A stretch of DNA of 12,350 nucleotides from an uncultured Chitinophagaceae bacterium (GTDB lineage Bacteria > Bacteroidota > Bacteroidia > Chitinophagales > Chitinophagaceae): assembly GCA_937996595.1 (NCBI GenBank), contig CALKVC010000030.1:1-12350 (forward strand). Direction: 5' to 3'. The stretch's first letter is position 1, and each line of letters starts with the position of its first letter. The position numbers and the translations under genes were made by a program. This document shows positions 6,539-12,350 of the stretch, one piece after another. A model generated the notes under the pieces. That model ran no database searches, was not told where the DNA came from, and worked only from the letters and a program-made list of their open reading frames with translations.

Positions 6539-7207
6539 ATGGCAGCACACATTGTTAAGATATTGGAGTCCAGTTTTATTAATCATGATGTAAAACGGTT
6601 TATCACGGAAAAGCCCGAAGGGTATCATTTTATTCCCGGCCAGGGAACCGATGTTTCCATCAACCTGCCGGAATGGAAAGATACATACAGGCCGTTTACG
6701 TTTACATCATTGAACAGTGCTCCCTACCTTGAATTTCTTATCAAGATATATGATGAACGAAACGGGGTAACCAGGCAACTGGGAAAAACAAATGCTGGCG
6801 CCGAGCTGATCCTGCAGGAACCTTTTGGGAGCATTCAGTATAAAGGCCCTGGTGTATTCATTGCTGCAGGAACAGGTATAACGCCCTTCCTGGCCATTTT
6901 CCGCGACCAGTACCATCGCCGTAAGTTGCAGGACTGTACCCTTATTTTATCCAATAAGACATCACAGGATATCTTGTATCCGGATGAGCTGGTAAAAATG
7001 CTGGGTTATAATTTCATCAATATTTTCACCCGCGAAGGGGTAATTGGGTTCATAGACAGGCGTATCGACAGGGATTTCCTGGTAGACAGGATTCGCGATT
7101 TCAGCGGAAATTTTTATATCTGTGGGCCCCAGCTTTTTGTAAAGCAGATTAGCGGTTACCTGTTAAGCCTAGGAGCAACCGCAGATACATTGGTTATTGA
7201 GCAATAA
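6539..7207 (+). CDS. FAD-binding ferredoxin/flavodoxin reductase-type oxidoreductase
   Basis: This 222-residue soluble protein has the ferredoxin-NADP reductase fold, which passes electrons between NAD(P)H, FAD and a partner carrier. The FAD barrel occupies about 1-100, with FIPGQGTDVSI at 31-41 and the FAD signature RPFTFTS at 51-57. The nucleotide domain occupies about 103-222, with GVFIAAGTGITPFLAI at 105-120 as the pyrophosphate loop and YICGPQLF at 193-200 as the conserved Cys-Gly-Pro near the nicotinamide. There is no 2Fe-2S or globin domain, so it is a stand-alone reductase. The partner is unknown: flavodoxin, ferredoxin or a monooxygenase component are possible. It converges on the dioxygenase gene at 7264 with 56 bases between the stops. 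Confidence 0.88.
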   Translation: MAAHIVKILESSFINHDVKRFITEKPEGYHFIPGQGTDVSINLPEWKDTYRPFTFTSLNSAPYLEFLIKIYDERNGVTRQLGKTNAGAELILQEPFGSIQYKGPGVFIAAGTGITPFLAIFRDQYHRRKLQDCTLILSNKTSQDILYPDELVKMLGYNFINIFTREGVIGFIDRRIDRDFLVDRIRDFSGNFYICGPQLFVKQISGYLLSLGATADTLVIEQ

Positions 7208-7263
7208 TTTGTATTCGTTTACAGGCTTTCCGTAATGCATCAATTGTCTATCATGCATGCTAT

Positions 7264-8091
7264 TTAAAATCCACGTACTTTGTTCATATCACGCTGCAGC
7301 CAGTTTGCTTCCGGGTAACGGGCATGCCGGTTTATGGTATGGATTGCATATGCCTGGCGCGACTTTTCACTCGTATTGGGCAGGCTGTAATGTGGCAGCA
7401 ATCCGTGTAAAACAATACAGGTTCCCTGTTTAACTTCCAGGGGAACCATGCCTTTCATGTCATAGTTTTCTTCTGTAAGCGTCTGCATTTCTGTTCCGCC
7501 ACCAGGCTTGCGCCGGAATGTGCTATGTAACGGTGTGGCATGCCCGCCCGGCTTTGCCCATAAACAGCCATTTTTAATTGTTGCATCTTCCAGGGCAAAC
7601 CAGAACCCGATGCATGAATCAGGCTCTGTGAACAGGAATGTGGAGTCCTGGTGAACATCAACATGGCCGCCAATACGGGCATGCTTAAAAATGAGCATGC
7701 TCTGGATGATCACCCAGTCATCCAGTTCCAGTTCATGCGCCAGTGTTTTCATTTGCGGGGAACGGGAGAAATTATTGAAAACCGGGTCCAGGTCATGCAA
7801 AGCATGGCCAATCTTATTCAGGGAATGAAAAAGGCTTTGCCTGGCATTTCCCTGTTCATCAAATGCATCTTTCTCAAAAAAGAACCTGATCTTGTCGCCT
7901 GACTGTAGAAAATAATCATCTGTTGTTTCAGCCTGGTTGGAAGTCTGGAATACGGAGGGATGGCCTTCAGGATCAAACCCATTTACAAGCGATTCGCCCC
8001 TTTTCATCAGTTCTTCACAGGCTTCAGCGCTGTTAAAATTTTCAAGCACCAGAAATCCCTGCTTACGGAATAGCGCCAGGTTATTATTCAT
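7264..8091 (-). CDS. phytanoyl-CoA dioxygenase family protein (2OG/Fe(II) oxygenase)
   Basis: This 275-residue cytoplasmic protein is a predicted Fe(II)- and 2-oxoglutarate-dependent oxygenase of the PhyH family, resembling the PHYHD1 branch. The iron-binding facial triad is visible as HQD (His147, Asp149) in GGHVDVHQDSTFLF and a distal His234 in LHGLLPHYSLPN. Arg245 in SEKSRQAYAIH is the expected 2OG-carboxylate ligand. IGFWFALEDATIKNGCLW (161-178) is the usual strand following the motif. All cofactor residues are present, so it should be catalytically competent. The substrate is not predictable, since PhyH proteins act on acyl-CoAs, ectoine, halogenation substrates and others. No promoter box is clear upstream of the ATG at 8091. 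It is probably monocistronic, because a strong terminator closes the preceding same-strand gene. Confidence 0.9.
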   Translation of the reverse strand: MNNNLALFRKQGFLVLENFNSAEACEELMKRGESLVNGFDPEGHPSVFQTSNQAETTDDYFLQSGDKIRFFFEKDAFDEQGNARQSLFHSLNKIGHALHDLDPVFNNFSRSPQMKTLAHELELDDWVIIQSMLIFKHARIGGHVDVHQDSTFLFTEPDSCIGFWFALEDATIKNGCLWAKPGGHATPLHSTFRRKPGGGTEMQTLTEENYDMKGMVPLEVKQGTCIVLHGLLPHYSLPNTSEKSRQAYAIHTINRHARYPEANWLQRDMNKVRGF

Positions 8092-8180
8092 ATCGAAAAT
8101 TGTTTTGTATGAATGTACTTAAATAATGGACAGAAAAGGAAAGGTTGCCTGATAATTTCCGGGTTGGCAGGCTGTTTCAC

Positions 8181-8217
8181 CTAAAAATAAACATGGCCGG
8201 TAATAATGCCGGCCATG
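8181..8217 (-). terminator. rho-independent terminator of the duplicated-domain lipoprotein gene
   Basis: A perfect 9-bp stem, CATGGCCGG (8192-8200) with CCGGCCATG (8209-8217), encloses an 8-base loop. On the minus strand it is followed by TTTATTTTTAG (8191-8181). It sits 34 bases past the stop of the gene ending at 8252. The plus-strand side lacks a T-run, so it works for the minus-strand gene only. Confidence 0.85.
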
Positions 8218-8251
8218 CTATAATTGCCTGGTTTATATAATAAATTGTAGG

Positions 8252-8974
8252 TCAGTATTTTTTTGCCATCCTGTAAAAGAAAATGGTTGGTGGGCCTTCC
8301 ACACCGGCTTCCTGCATCCTGTCTTTCAGTTCTTTTGAAGTGGAAAATGCTTCGGCCTTAGCCATGTCGTTAACAGCGGTAACCACGGTCACTTTCTTAT
8401 TGTTTCCCATTTCGTAGCCAATGGCACGGTCTGTCATATTTGCGTCTATGCGTACCTGTTTGTGACTGTCGAACGAAGCTTTCCATGCCGCATAATCCTT
8501 AACCTGGTGCGTAACCATCATCCTGAATGGGGTTTCCAGCTTTCCGGAATCCAGCATCTGCATGTCCATGAAACTGATTTCGGGTTTGCCAATAACGCCC
8601 CCTTTCTGCATAGCCGCTTTCAGGTCGGGCAGTTCGGTAAATGCTTTGGCTTTTTCAAAATCATCCATCCAAAGGGCAACCAGCACCATGTTGCTGTCTT
8701 TTACACCTCGGCCAATCATGAAATTATGTAAGCCAAATCTTAGCCGGGCCGTATCATGAGATTCAAACAAAGGAAGCCATTTGGCGAAATCGGCCACTTT
8801 GTGTTTAATGATAGCCAGGTTAGCGGGTTTAACCGGTGCAGCCGGTACAGGTGCAATGGCAGTTGTATCGGCACTGGAAATAACAGGCTCTTCTTTTTTT
8901 TCTGCTGCATTATTGCAGGAAAGTGCCAGGAACAAGCTGATAAATGCAAACGAAATTTTGCTGTTCTTTTTCAT
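8252..8974 (-). CDS. lipoprotein with two tandem alpha/beta-barrel-like (ABM-like) repeats
   Basis: This 240-residue protein has a lipoprotein signal ending in LALSC (Cys20), then a Pro/Ala-rich linker at about 21-52. The rest is an internal duplication. Repeat 1 (about 53-138) has IIKHKVADFAKWLPLFESHD, MVLVALWMDDFEKAKAF, LKAAMQKGGVIGKPEISF. Repeat 2 (about 152-237) has MVTHQVKDYAAWKASFDSHK, VTVVTAVNDMAKAEAF, LKDRMQEAGVEGPPTIFF. The order of shared Val/Asp/Trp/Phe, the DxxKAxAF helix and the terminal GxxGxPxIxF strand suggest two ferredoxin-like alpha/beta modules, a fold that normally forms dimeric barrels; here the tandem copies could form one intramolecularly. The fold is inferred from pattern, and no enzyme residue can be assigned. 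Location is likely periplasm or outer membrane. The gene is monocistronic, with its own promoter and terminator. Confidence 0.82.
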   Translation of the reverse strand: MKKNSKISFAFISLFLALSCNNAAEKKEEPVISSADTTAIAPVPAAPVKPANLAIIKHKVADFAKWLPLFESHDTARLRFGLHNFMIGRGVKDSNMVLVALWMDDFEKAKAFTELPDLKAAMQKGGVIGKPEISFMDMQMLDSGKLETPFRMMVTHQVKDYAAWKASFDSHKQVRIDANMTDRAIGYEMGNNKKVTVVTAVNDMAKAEAFSTSKELKDRMQEAGVEGPPTIFFYRMAKKY

Positions 8975-8991
8975 TGTAAATGGTTTGATGT

Positions 8992-8999
8992 GAAAGATA
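8992..8999 (-). promoter_or_regulatory. possible -7 box of the duplicated-domain lipoprotein gene
   Basis: On the minus strand TATCTTTC differs from TAnnTTTG only in the last base. It lies 17 bases before the ATG at 8974, the same position as in the two other TTATCTTT promoters in this window. No convincing -33 TTTG is visible, so the call is tentative. Confidence 0.4.
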
Positions 9000-9110
9000 A
9001 ATTAGAGATGTTAATGCAGGAGCGCCGGTTTAGCCGGAATATTGGATACTTAAATGTAACTATATTTTAGGCTACCGGATAATTTTTTCCGCACGTGTTT
9101 GGCAGTTTCT

Positions 9111-9146
9111 GATTAATCGTTGAGACCCGGTTATTAATCGGTTAAT
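9111..9146. promoter_or_regulatory. operator-like direct and inverted repeats upstream of lemA
   Basis: ATTAATCG occurs at 9112-9119 and again at 9133-9140, exactly 21 bases apart, or two helical turns. The first copy lies in the palindrome GATTAATC (9111-9118). The second is followed by an inverted TTAAT (9142-9146), giving ATTAA-TCGG-TTAAT. They lie 41-76 bases before the lemA start, in a divergent intergenic region where a dimeric regulator could bind. Only arrangement supports this. Confidence 0.35.
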
Positions 9147-9186
9147 TATCAGTAACTTCAAAAGTGTATTGTAAAACCTATTTTTT

Positions 9187-9741
9187 ATGAACGCGGTAAT
9201 AATCCTGGCAGGAGTTTTCCTGCTCATCATTGTTTTTTTCATTTCTGTGTATAACCGTTTATCTAAACTGCGTATACTGGTGCAGGAAGCCTGGAGCGGT
9301 ATCGGCGCTTTCCTGCAGCAACGCCTGGACCTTGTTCCCAACCTGGTGGAAGTGGTTAAAGGGTATGCGGGCCATGAGAATAAAACGCTTACAGATGTGA
9401 TAAGGGTACGGAACGAATCGCTGGCAGCATTAACACCAGAAGCCCAGATTGAAGCTGCTAAAAACATGCAGGCAGCCATGATAAGCGTAAGGGCACTGGC
9501 AGAACAATACCCCGACCTGAAAGCCAACATCAATTTTATCAAATTACAGGAGCAGCTGGCTGCACTGGAAGAGCAGTTAAACCAAAGCCGCAGGTATTAT
9601 AACGGAACCGTAAGGGAGTTTAACCAGGGCATCGCCGTATTTCCTCAAAATATCATTGCCGGCATGTTCGGTTTCAGGCCATCGCCATTTTTTGCTGAAG
9701 ATCCATCGGCACAAAAAGCACCACAGGTTTCCTTTTCATAA
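9187..9741 (+). CDS. lemA: LemA family protein
   Basis: This 184-residue protein is a membrane-anchored member of the LemA family. Its N-terminus is a single hydrophobic segment (about residues 4-20, VIILAGVFLLIIVFFIS). The conserved helical-bundle sequence follows: VYNRLSKLRILVQEAWSGIG at 21-40, QRLDLVPNLVEVVKGYAGHE at 45-64, FIKLQEQLAALEEQLNQSRR at about 117-136, and YYNGTVREFNQGIAVFPQNI at 137-156. Length and motif order are normal, with the N-terminus out or uncleaved in the membrane. The biochemical role of LemA is not settled. The start ATG has no Shine-Dalgarno sequence, and the gene is the first of a two-gene operon with the DUF2207 gene, a pairing seen repeatedly in bacteria. Confidence 0.94.
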   Translation: MNAVIILAGVFLLIIVFFISVYNRLSKLRILVQEAWSGIGAFLQQRLDLVPNLVEVVKGYAGHENKTLTDVIRVRNESLAALTPEAQIEAAKNMQAAMISVRALAEQYPDLKANINFIKLQEQLAALEEQLNQSRRYYNGTVREFNQGIAVFPQNIIAGMFGFRPSPFFAEDPSAQKAPQVSFS

Positions 9742-9745
9742 AGGA
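9741..9745 (+). promoter_or_regulatory. SD-like ribosome binding site of the DUF2207 gene
   Basis: AAGGA begins on the last base of the lemA TAA stop and lies 8 bases before the ATG at 9754. This is one of the few SD-like sites in the window and fits reinitiation within the operon. Confidence 0.5.
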
Positions 9746-9753
9746 TATATTTT

Positions 9754-11886
9754 ATGAAAGCAAAAACTATTCTTCTTGCCTGTATATGCTGGCTTGCGTG
9801 TACACAGCTTACTGCGCAGGTTGGCAATTACACAAAAGTTTCTAACCGTTATTTTACCACAGCGGAATACAGTGAGCTTATATTAAAATCTGCAACAGAA
9901 ACAGTTGTACAGGAAGATGTTCCGGCTTCGGTTTTTGAAAGCAGGTATGCTGAATACAGGGAAATCATTGAACAAATTTCACGCCCGCTGATCATCACCA
10001 AATTCCGCTGGCTTGAAAAAGGGATATCCGTTAACCCGGCCCCGGGAACCCCGGCTTTTAGCAAAAGAAAAGAGGCATATGCCAGGGAACTGCACAGGGC
10101 AGTACGGGATGCATTGAATAATAACCCTGAATTCCTGAAAGCCATCACTTTTATTGATGAAACCGACAGGATATTATTGTTCGATTCGTATATAACAGTT
10201 ACGGGTAATGGCAAACTGGAAGTGGTGGAAACCATCCGTGTTTATAATGGAAACGGTGGTTCCTACAGCGGTAACGATGAGATAAAAAGAGGCATCCGCA
10301 GGAGTTTTCCAACAAAGTATGTAAATAAGTTGGGCCTCATTTCAAAAACCGGGTTCAAGGTAAAAGAGGTACTGCTGAACGGGAAAGCGGAATTATATGA
10401 ACTGCGCAAAGCACCCAACGGCATTGATGTATATATCGGTAACAGCATGCTGATGCTTGACAGGGGTGTATTTACTTACCGGATAACCTATGAAACAGAC
10501 CGCCAGCTTATCTTTCATCCTGAAAAAGATGAGCTGTACTGGAATGTGAACGGAACCGGCTGGGGCTTCACCTGCGATAAAGCTACCTGTACCATCCGTT
10601 TCCCCGAAGGCAGCCGGATAATAGAACAGGCCTGTTATACAGGATTGCAGGGTTCAACAGATAAGAAATGTATTTCAACGGGTAAGAAGGCCGCAGAAAT
10701 ATATTTTGAAACAACCGGTCGGCTTGATCCTTATGAAGGCTTAACCGTGGCAGCATCAATACAGAAGGGCGTATTGACTCAACCGGGTAAATTAAGCCGG
10801 ATGCTGTATTTGGCAAAAGACAACGCCATCCTGCCGGCCCTGTTAGTATTCATGATATTGTTTTTCCTGGTTCATTTCTTTCATTGGAAAAAAACCGGAA
10901 GAGACCCTCGAAAGGGTTTGATCATCCCGCGATTTACAGCACCGGCAGGAATGTCGCCGGCAGACTGTGGTTACCTGCTGGATAAGAAATTCGGTCCGCA
11001 CCTGTTTGCTGCTTCACTGGTTGATCATGCCGTTTGTAAGCATGTAAACATTACCGTTAGTAAAGAGGGTGTTTTGTTTAAACAAAAAGCCTATGCATTT
11101 TCAATGCCGCCGGGTATGAAGGCGGATACTGAATCAATCAATGAACGATATACCTGGTATGGCTATGATATTGAAAGCCTGTATGGCAGGAAGGCGGTTT
11201 CGGGAGAATACGATGCCCATATCGCATCCATTTACAGCAGCCTGCACAGCAACCTGAAAGAAAGGATGCTTATCAGGACAGGGAGCAGGAATACGTTCCG
11301 GGGTTTGTTTTCGCTGAATGACAATTACATCGGGATCGGTTTCCTGGCGTTTTTCCTGGCAGCTTTCGGGTCAATAATATACCTGAGTATGAACAGCAAC
11401 AGGGTGCTTGTAATAACCAGTATTATCCTGTTACTGGTATGCTTGGCTATCCAGGTAGTATTTATGAAGATCATTGATGCCTATACGCCTGAAGGCCGGA
11501 AACTGGCTGATGAAGTGCTTGGCTTCCGGATGTACCTGGAAACAGCCGAGGAAAAGAAGTTTGACATGATGAACCCGCCGCACATGACGCTGCAACTTTT
11601 TGAAAAATATCTTCCATACGCCATTGCCCTTAAATGTGAGAATGCATGGGCGGATAAATTTTCAGCCATCATACAGGAGGCTTCGGAAAAAGGGTACCAG
11701 CCTTCCTATTATAGTAGTTCAATTGGGCGGAATTCAGGGTATTCAGGATTGGCCAGTGGATTATCGTCGGGTTTAGCCGGTACCATAGCATCAGCATCTA
11801 CACCGCCCAGTAGCAGCAGCGGTGGAAGCAGTGGCGGTGGCAGTTCCGGAGGTGGCGGTGGTGGCGGAGGAGGTGGCGGTTGGTAA
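9754..11886 (+). CDS. DUF2207 domain-containing membrane protein with Gly-rich C-terminus
   Basis: This 710-residue protein pairs with LemA. It has an N-terminal signal peptide (about 1-22, ending TAQ). A region at about 25-135 without a recognised domain precedes the DUF2207 core, which starts near ILLFDSYITVTGNGKLEVVE (140-159) and includes EIKRGIRRSFPT (176-187) and YWNVNGTGWGF (262-272). Membrane segments lie at about 358-377, 524-546 and 550-571, so residues 23-357 probably face the periplasm. The cytoplasmic loop at 378-520 and the segment after 572 include the typical LFEKYLPYAIALKCENAW (615-632). The protein ends in Ser/Gly repeats and a Gly run before a terminal Trp, as many DUF2207 proteins do. 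Function is unknown, possibly linked with LemA in envelope homeostasis. The gene begins 12 bases after lemA. Confidence 0.9.
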   Translation: MKAKTILLACICWLACTQLTAQVGNYTKVSNRYFTTAEYSELILKSATETVVQEDVPASVFESRYAEYREIIEQISRPLIITKFRWLEKGISVNPAPGTPAFSKRKEAYARELHRAVRDALNNNPEFLKAITFIDETDRILLFDSYITVTGNGKLEVVETIRVYNGNGGSYSGNDEIKRGIRRSFPTKYVNKLGLISKTGFKVKEVLLNGKAELYELRKAPNGIDVYIGNSMLMLDRGVFTYRITYETDRQLIFHPEKDELYWNVNGTGWGFTCDKATCTIRFPEGSRIIEQACYTGLQGSTDKKCISTGKKAAEIYFETTGRLDPYEGLTVAASIQKGVLTQPGKLSRMLYLAKDNAILPALLVFMILFFLVHFFHWKKTGRDPRKGLIIPRFTAPAGMSPADCGYLLDKKFGPHLFAASLVDHAVCKHVNITVSKEGVLFKQKAYAFSMPPGMKADTESINERYTWYGYDIESLYGRKAVSGEYDAHIASIYSSLHSNLKERMLIRTGSRNTFRGLFSLNDNYIGIGFLAFFLAAFGSIIYLSMNSNRVLVITSIILLLVCLAIQVVFMKIIDAYTPEGRKLADEVLGFRMYLETAEEKKFDMMNPPHMTLQLFEKYLPYAIALKCENAWADKFSAIIQEASEKGYQPSYYSSSIGRNSGYSGLASGLSSGLAGTIASASTPPSSSSGGSSGGGSSGGGGGGGGGGGW
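11809..11883 (+). repeat. Ser/Gly low-complexity coding tract of the DUF2207 gene
   Basis: The 3' end of the gene consists of AGC/AGT and GGT/GGC/GGA triplets encoding Ser-rich then almost pure Gly sequence before a final Trp and TAA. Codons vary (GGT, GGC, GGA), so selection on the protein rather than simple slippage keeps the tract. Confidence 0.8.
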
Positions 11887-11888
11887 TA

Positions 11889-11916
11889 CGTTACAGAAGC
11901 AAAGCACCTGGTAACG
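11889..11916. terminator. possible weak terminator hairpin between convergent genes
   Basis: CGTTAC (11889-11894) and GTAACG (11911-11916) form a perfect 6-bp stem with a 16-base loop in the 32-base gap between the DUF2207 gene and the minus-strand partial gene. There is no T-run on either side, so the call is weak. Confidence 0.25.
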
Positions 11917-11918
11917 GA

Positions 11919-12350
11919 TTATTCGCACATCCTCAGCGATTCTGCATTTTTGCTGGTAATGACAATGCTGTTCACTTTGCCGTTATCATCAAAGAAAAGC
12001 ACCAGGCTTCCATAGCGCATCTGGTAAGATTCCCATTTGAAATCTTTAGTTGCCGGGAGGCCCAGCCATTTGAAAAGCATATTACGGTTAGCTCCCATTA
12101 ATGGTAAGCTCATCGTACCGTTGAAGTTTTCCTTTATTTCAATATAGTCGCGGTAAGTGTGAAAGTATACTCCTTTATCTTTAAAGTACACACCGCCGCA
12201 ACCGGATGATGATAATTCATCTACTGCTTCTGTATAGCAGGGCAGCCTGTTCACAATTTCACCAAACGGTGATTGGGGATACATCCGGCTTACAGACCCT
12301 TCCAGGAAATCTATATTGAAAGGCGGGCAATGCGGGGTTGATTTTAATTG
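11919..12350 (-). CDS. hypothetical protein, 5' end beyond the window
   Basis: I do not recognise this protein. The frame stays open from its stop at 11919 to the right edge, so at least 143 residues are present and the start lies outside the window; the internal Met at 12284 is probably not the start, because the preceding codons read like protein (PPFNIDFLEGSVSR). Visible features are Cys-Gly pairs (SSSGCGGVYF), aromatic-rich strands (YFHTYRDYIEIKENF), LFKWLGLPATKDFKWESYQM, a beta strand SLVLFFDDNGKVNSIVI, and a C-terminus ending MCE. It looks like a compact alpha/beta domain without membrane segments in the visible part. Whether it has a signal peptide is out of view. Confidence 0.75.
   Translation of the reverse strand, partial: QLKSTPHCPPFNIDFLEGSVSRMYPQSPFGEIVNRLPCYTEAVDELSSSGCGGVYFKDKGVYFHTYRDYIEIKENFNGTMSLPLMGANRNMLFKWLGLPATKDFKWESYQMRYGSLVLFFDDNGKVNSIVITSKNAESLRMCE

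Noticed and set aside
2570..7207. A two-component flavin monooxygenase system formed by the LLM protein and the FAD reductase.
   Set aside because: The genes are 3 kb apart with oppositely oriented genes between them and separate promoters; nothing in the sequence links them.
7235..7258. ATGCAT at 7235-7240 and 7253-7258 as a hairpin terminator between convergent genes.
   Set aside because: A 6-bp AT-containing stem with a 12-base loop and no T-run is too weak to call.
8756..9070. Plus-strand open frame running out of the lipoprotein gene into the lemA upstream region.
   Set aside because: Its first two thirds are antisense to the lipoprotein signal peptide and linker, and the remainder is intergenic DNA with promoter signals.
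9072..9542. Long open frame on the minus strand inside lemA.
   Set aside because: It is the antisense shadow of lemA, which has strong family motifs on the plus strand.
1..12350. CRISPR array, tRNA or rRNA genes, phage or insertion-sequence genes.
   Set aside because: No regularly spaced repeats, no cloverleaf or rRNA-like stretches, and no transposase, integrase or phage proteins were seen.

Overview
The window looks like chromosomal DNA of a Bacteroidota bacterium, probably Chitinophagaceae or a close relative. The clues are a secreted esterase ending in a type IX secretion (Por) sorting domain, lipoproteins with CKKD- or CNNA-type N-termini, start codons mostly without Shine-Dalgarno sequences, and several genes preceded by a TTATCTTT element matching the Bacteroidota -7 consensus TAnnTTTG. 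The genus cannot be fixed from the sequence alone. All recognised families are chromosomal household or surface functions. I see no phage, plasmid, CRISPR, rRNA, tRNA or intact insertion sequence.

Layout. 1-134: AT-rich left edge with the probable tail of an off-window gene and a compact cluster of interlocking inverted repeats. 171-968 (-): unrecognised membrane-anchored or lipoprotein-like protein. 1247-2416 (+): lipoprotein with an Ig-like module fused to a DNA/RNA non-specific endonuclease. 2570-3607 (+): luciferase-like flavin monooxygenase behind a clear promoter. 3705-5237 (+): secreted alpha/beta hydrolase with a type IX sorting domain, starting at TTG. 5279-5401: dispersed-type palindromic repeat between convergent genes. 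5440-5937 (-): dCMP deaminase. 6021-6359 (-): mini PQQ-type beta-propeller protein with an Ala/Ser tail. 6539-7207 (+): FAD/NAD(P)H reductase. 7264-8091 (-): phytanoyl-CoA dioxygenase family protein. 8252-8974 (-): lipoprotein with two tandem ferredoxin-fold-like repeats, followed by a strong terminator. 9187-11886 (+): a lemA-DUF2207 two-gene operon. 11919-12350 (-): an unrecognised gene cut by the right edge.

How the genes relate. Only lemA-DUF2207 is clearly a functional unit: a 12-base gap, an SD-like sequence inside it, and a pairing seen in many bacteria. The nuclease lipoprotein and the type IX-sorted esterase fit a surface polymer-degrading lifestyle. The rest are mostly single-gene units in alternating orientation. 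No defence, toxin-antitoxin or biosynthetic cluster is visible, and I do not claim a new multi-gene system. The most unusual points are the interlocked hairpins at the left edge, the TTG start of the esterase, the duplicated lipoprotein domain, the promoter octamer shared by three genes and the small propeller protein with a low-complexity tail.
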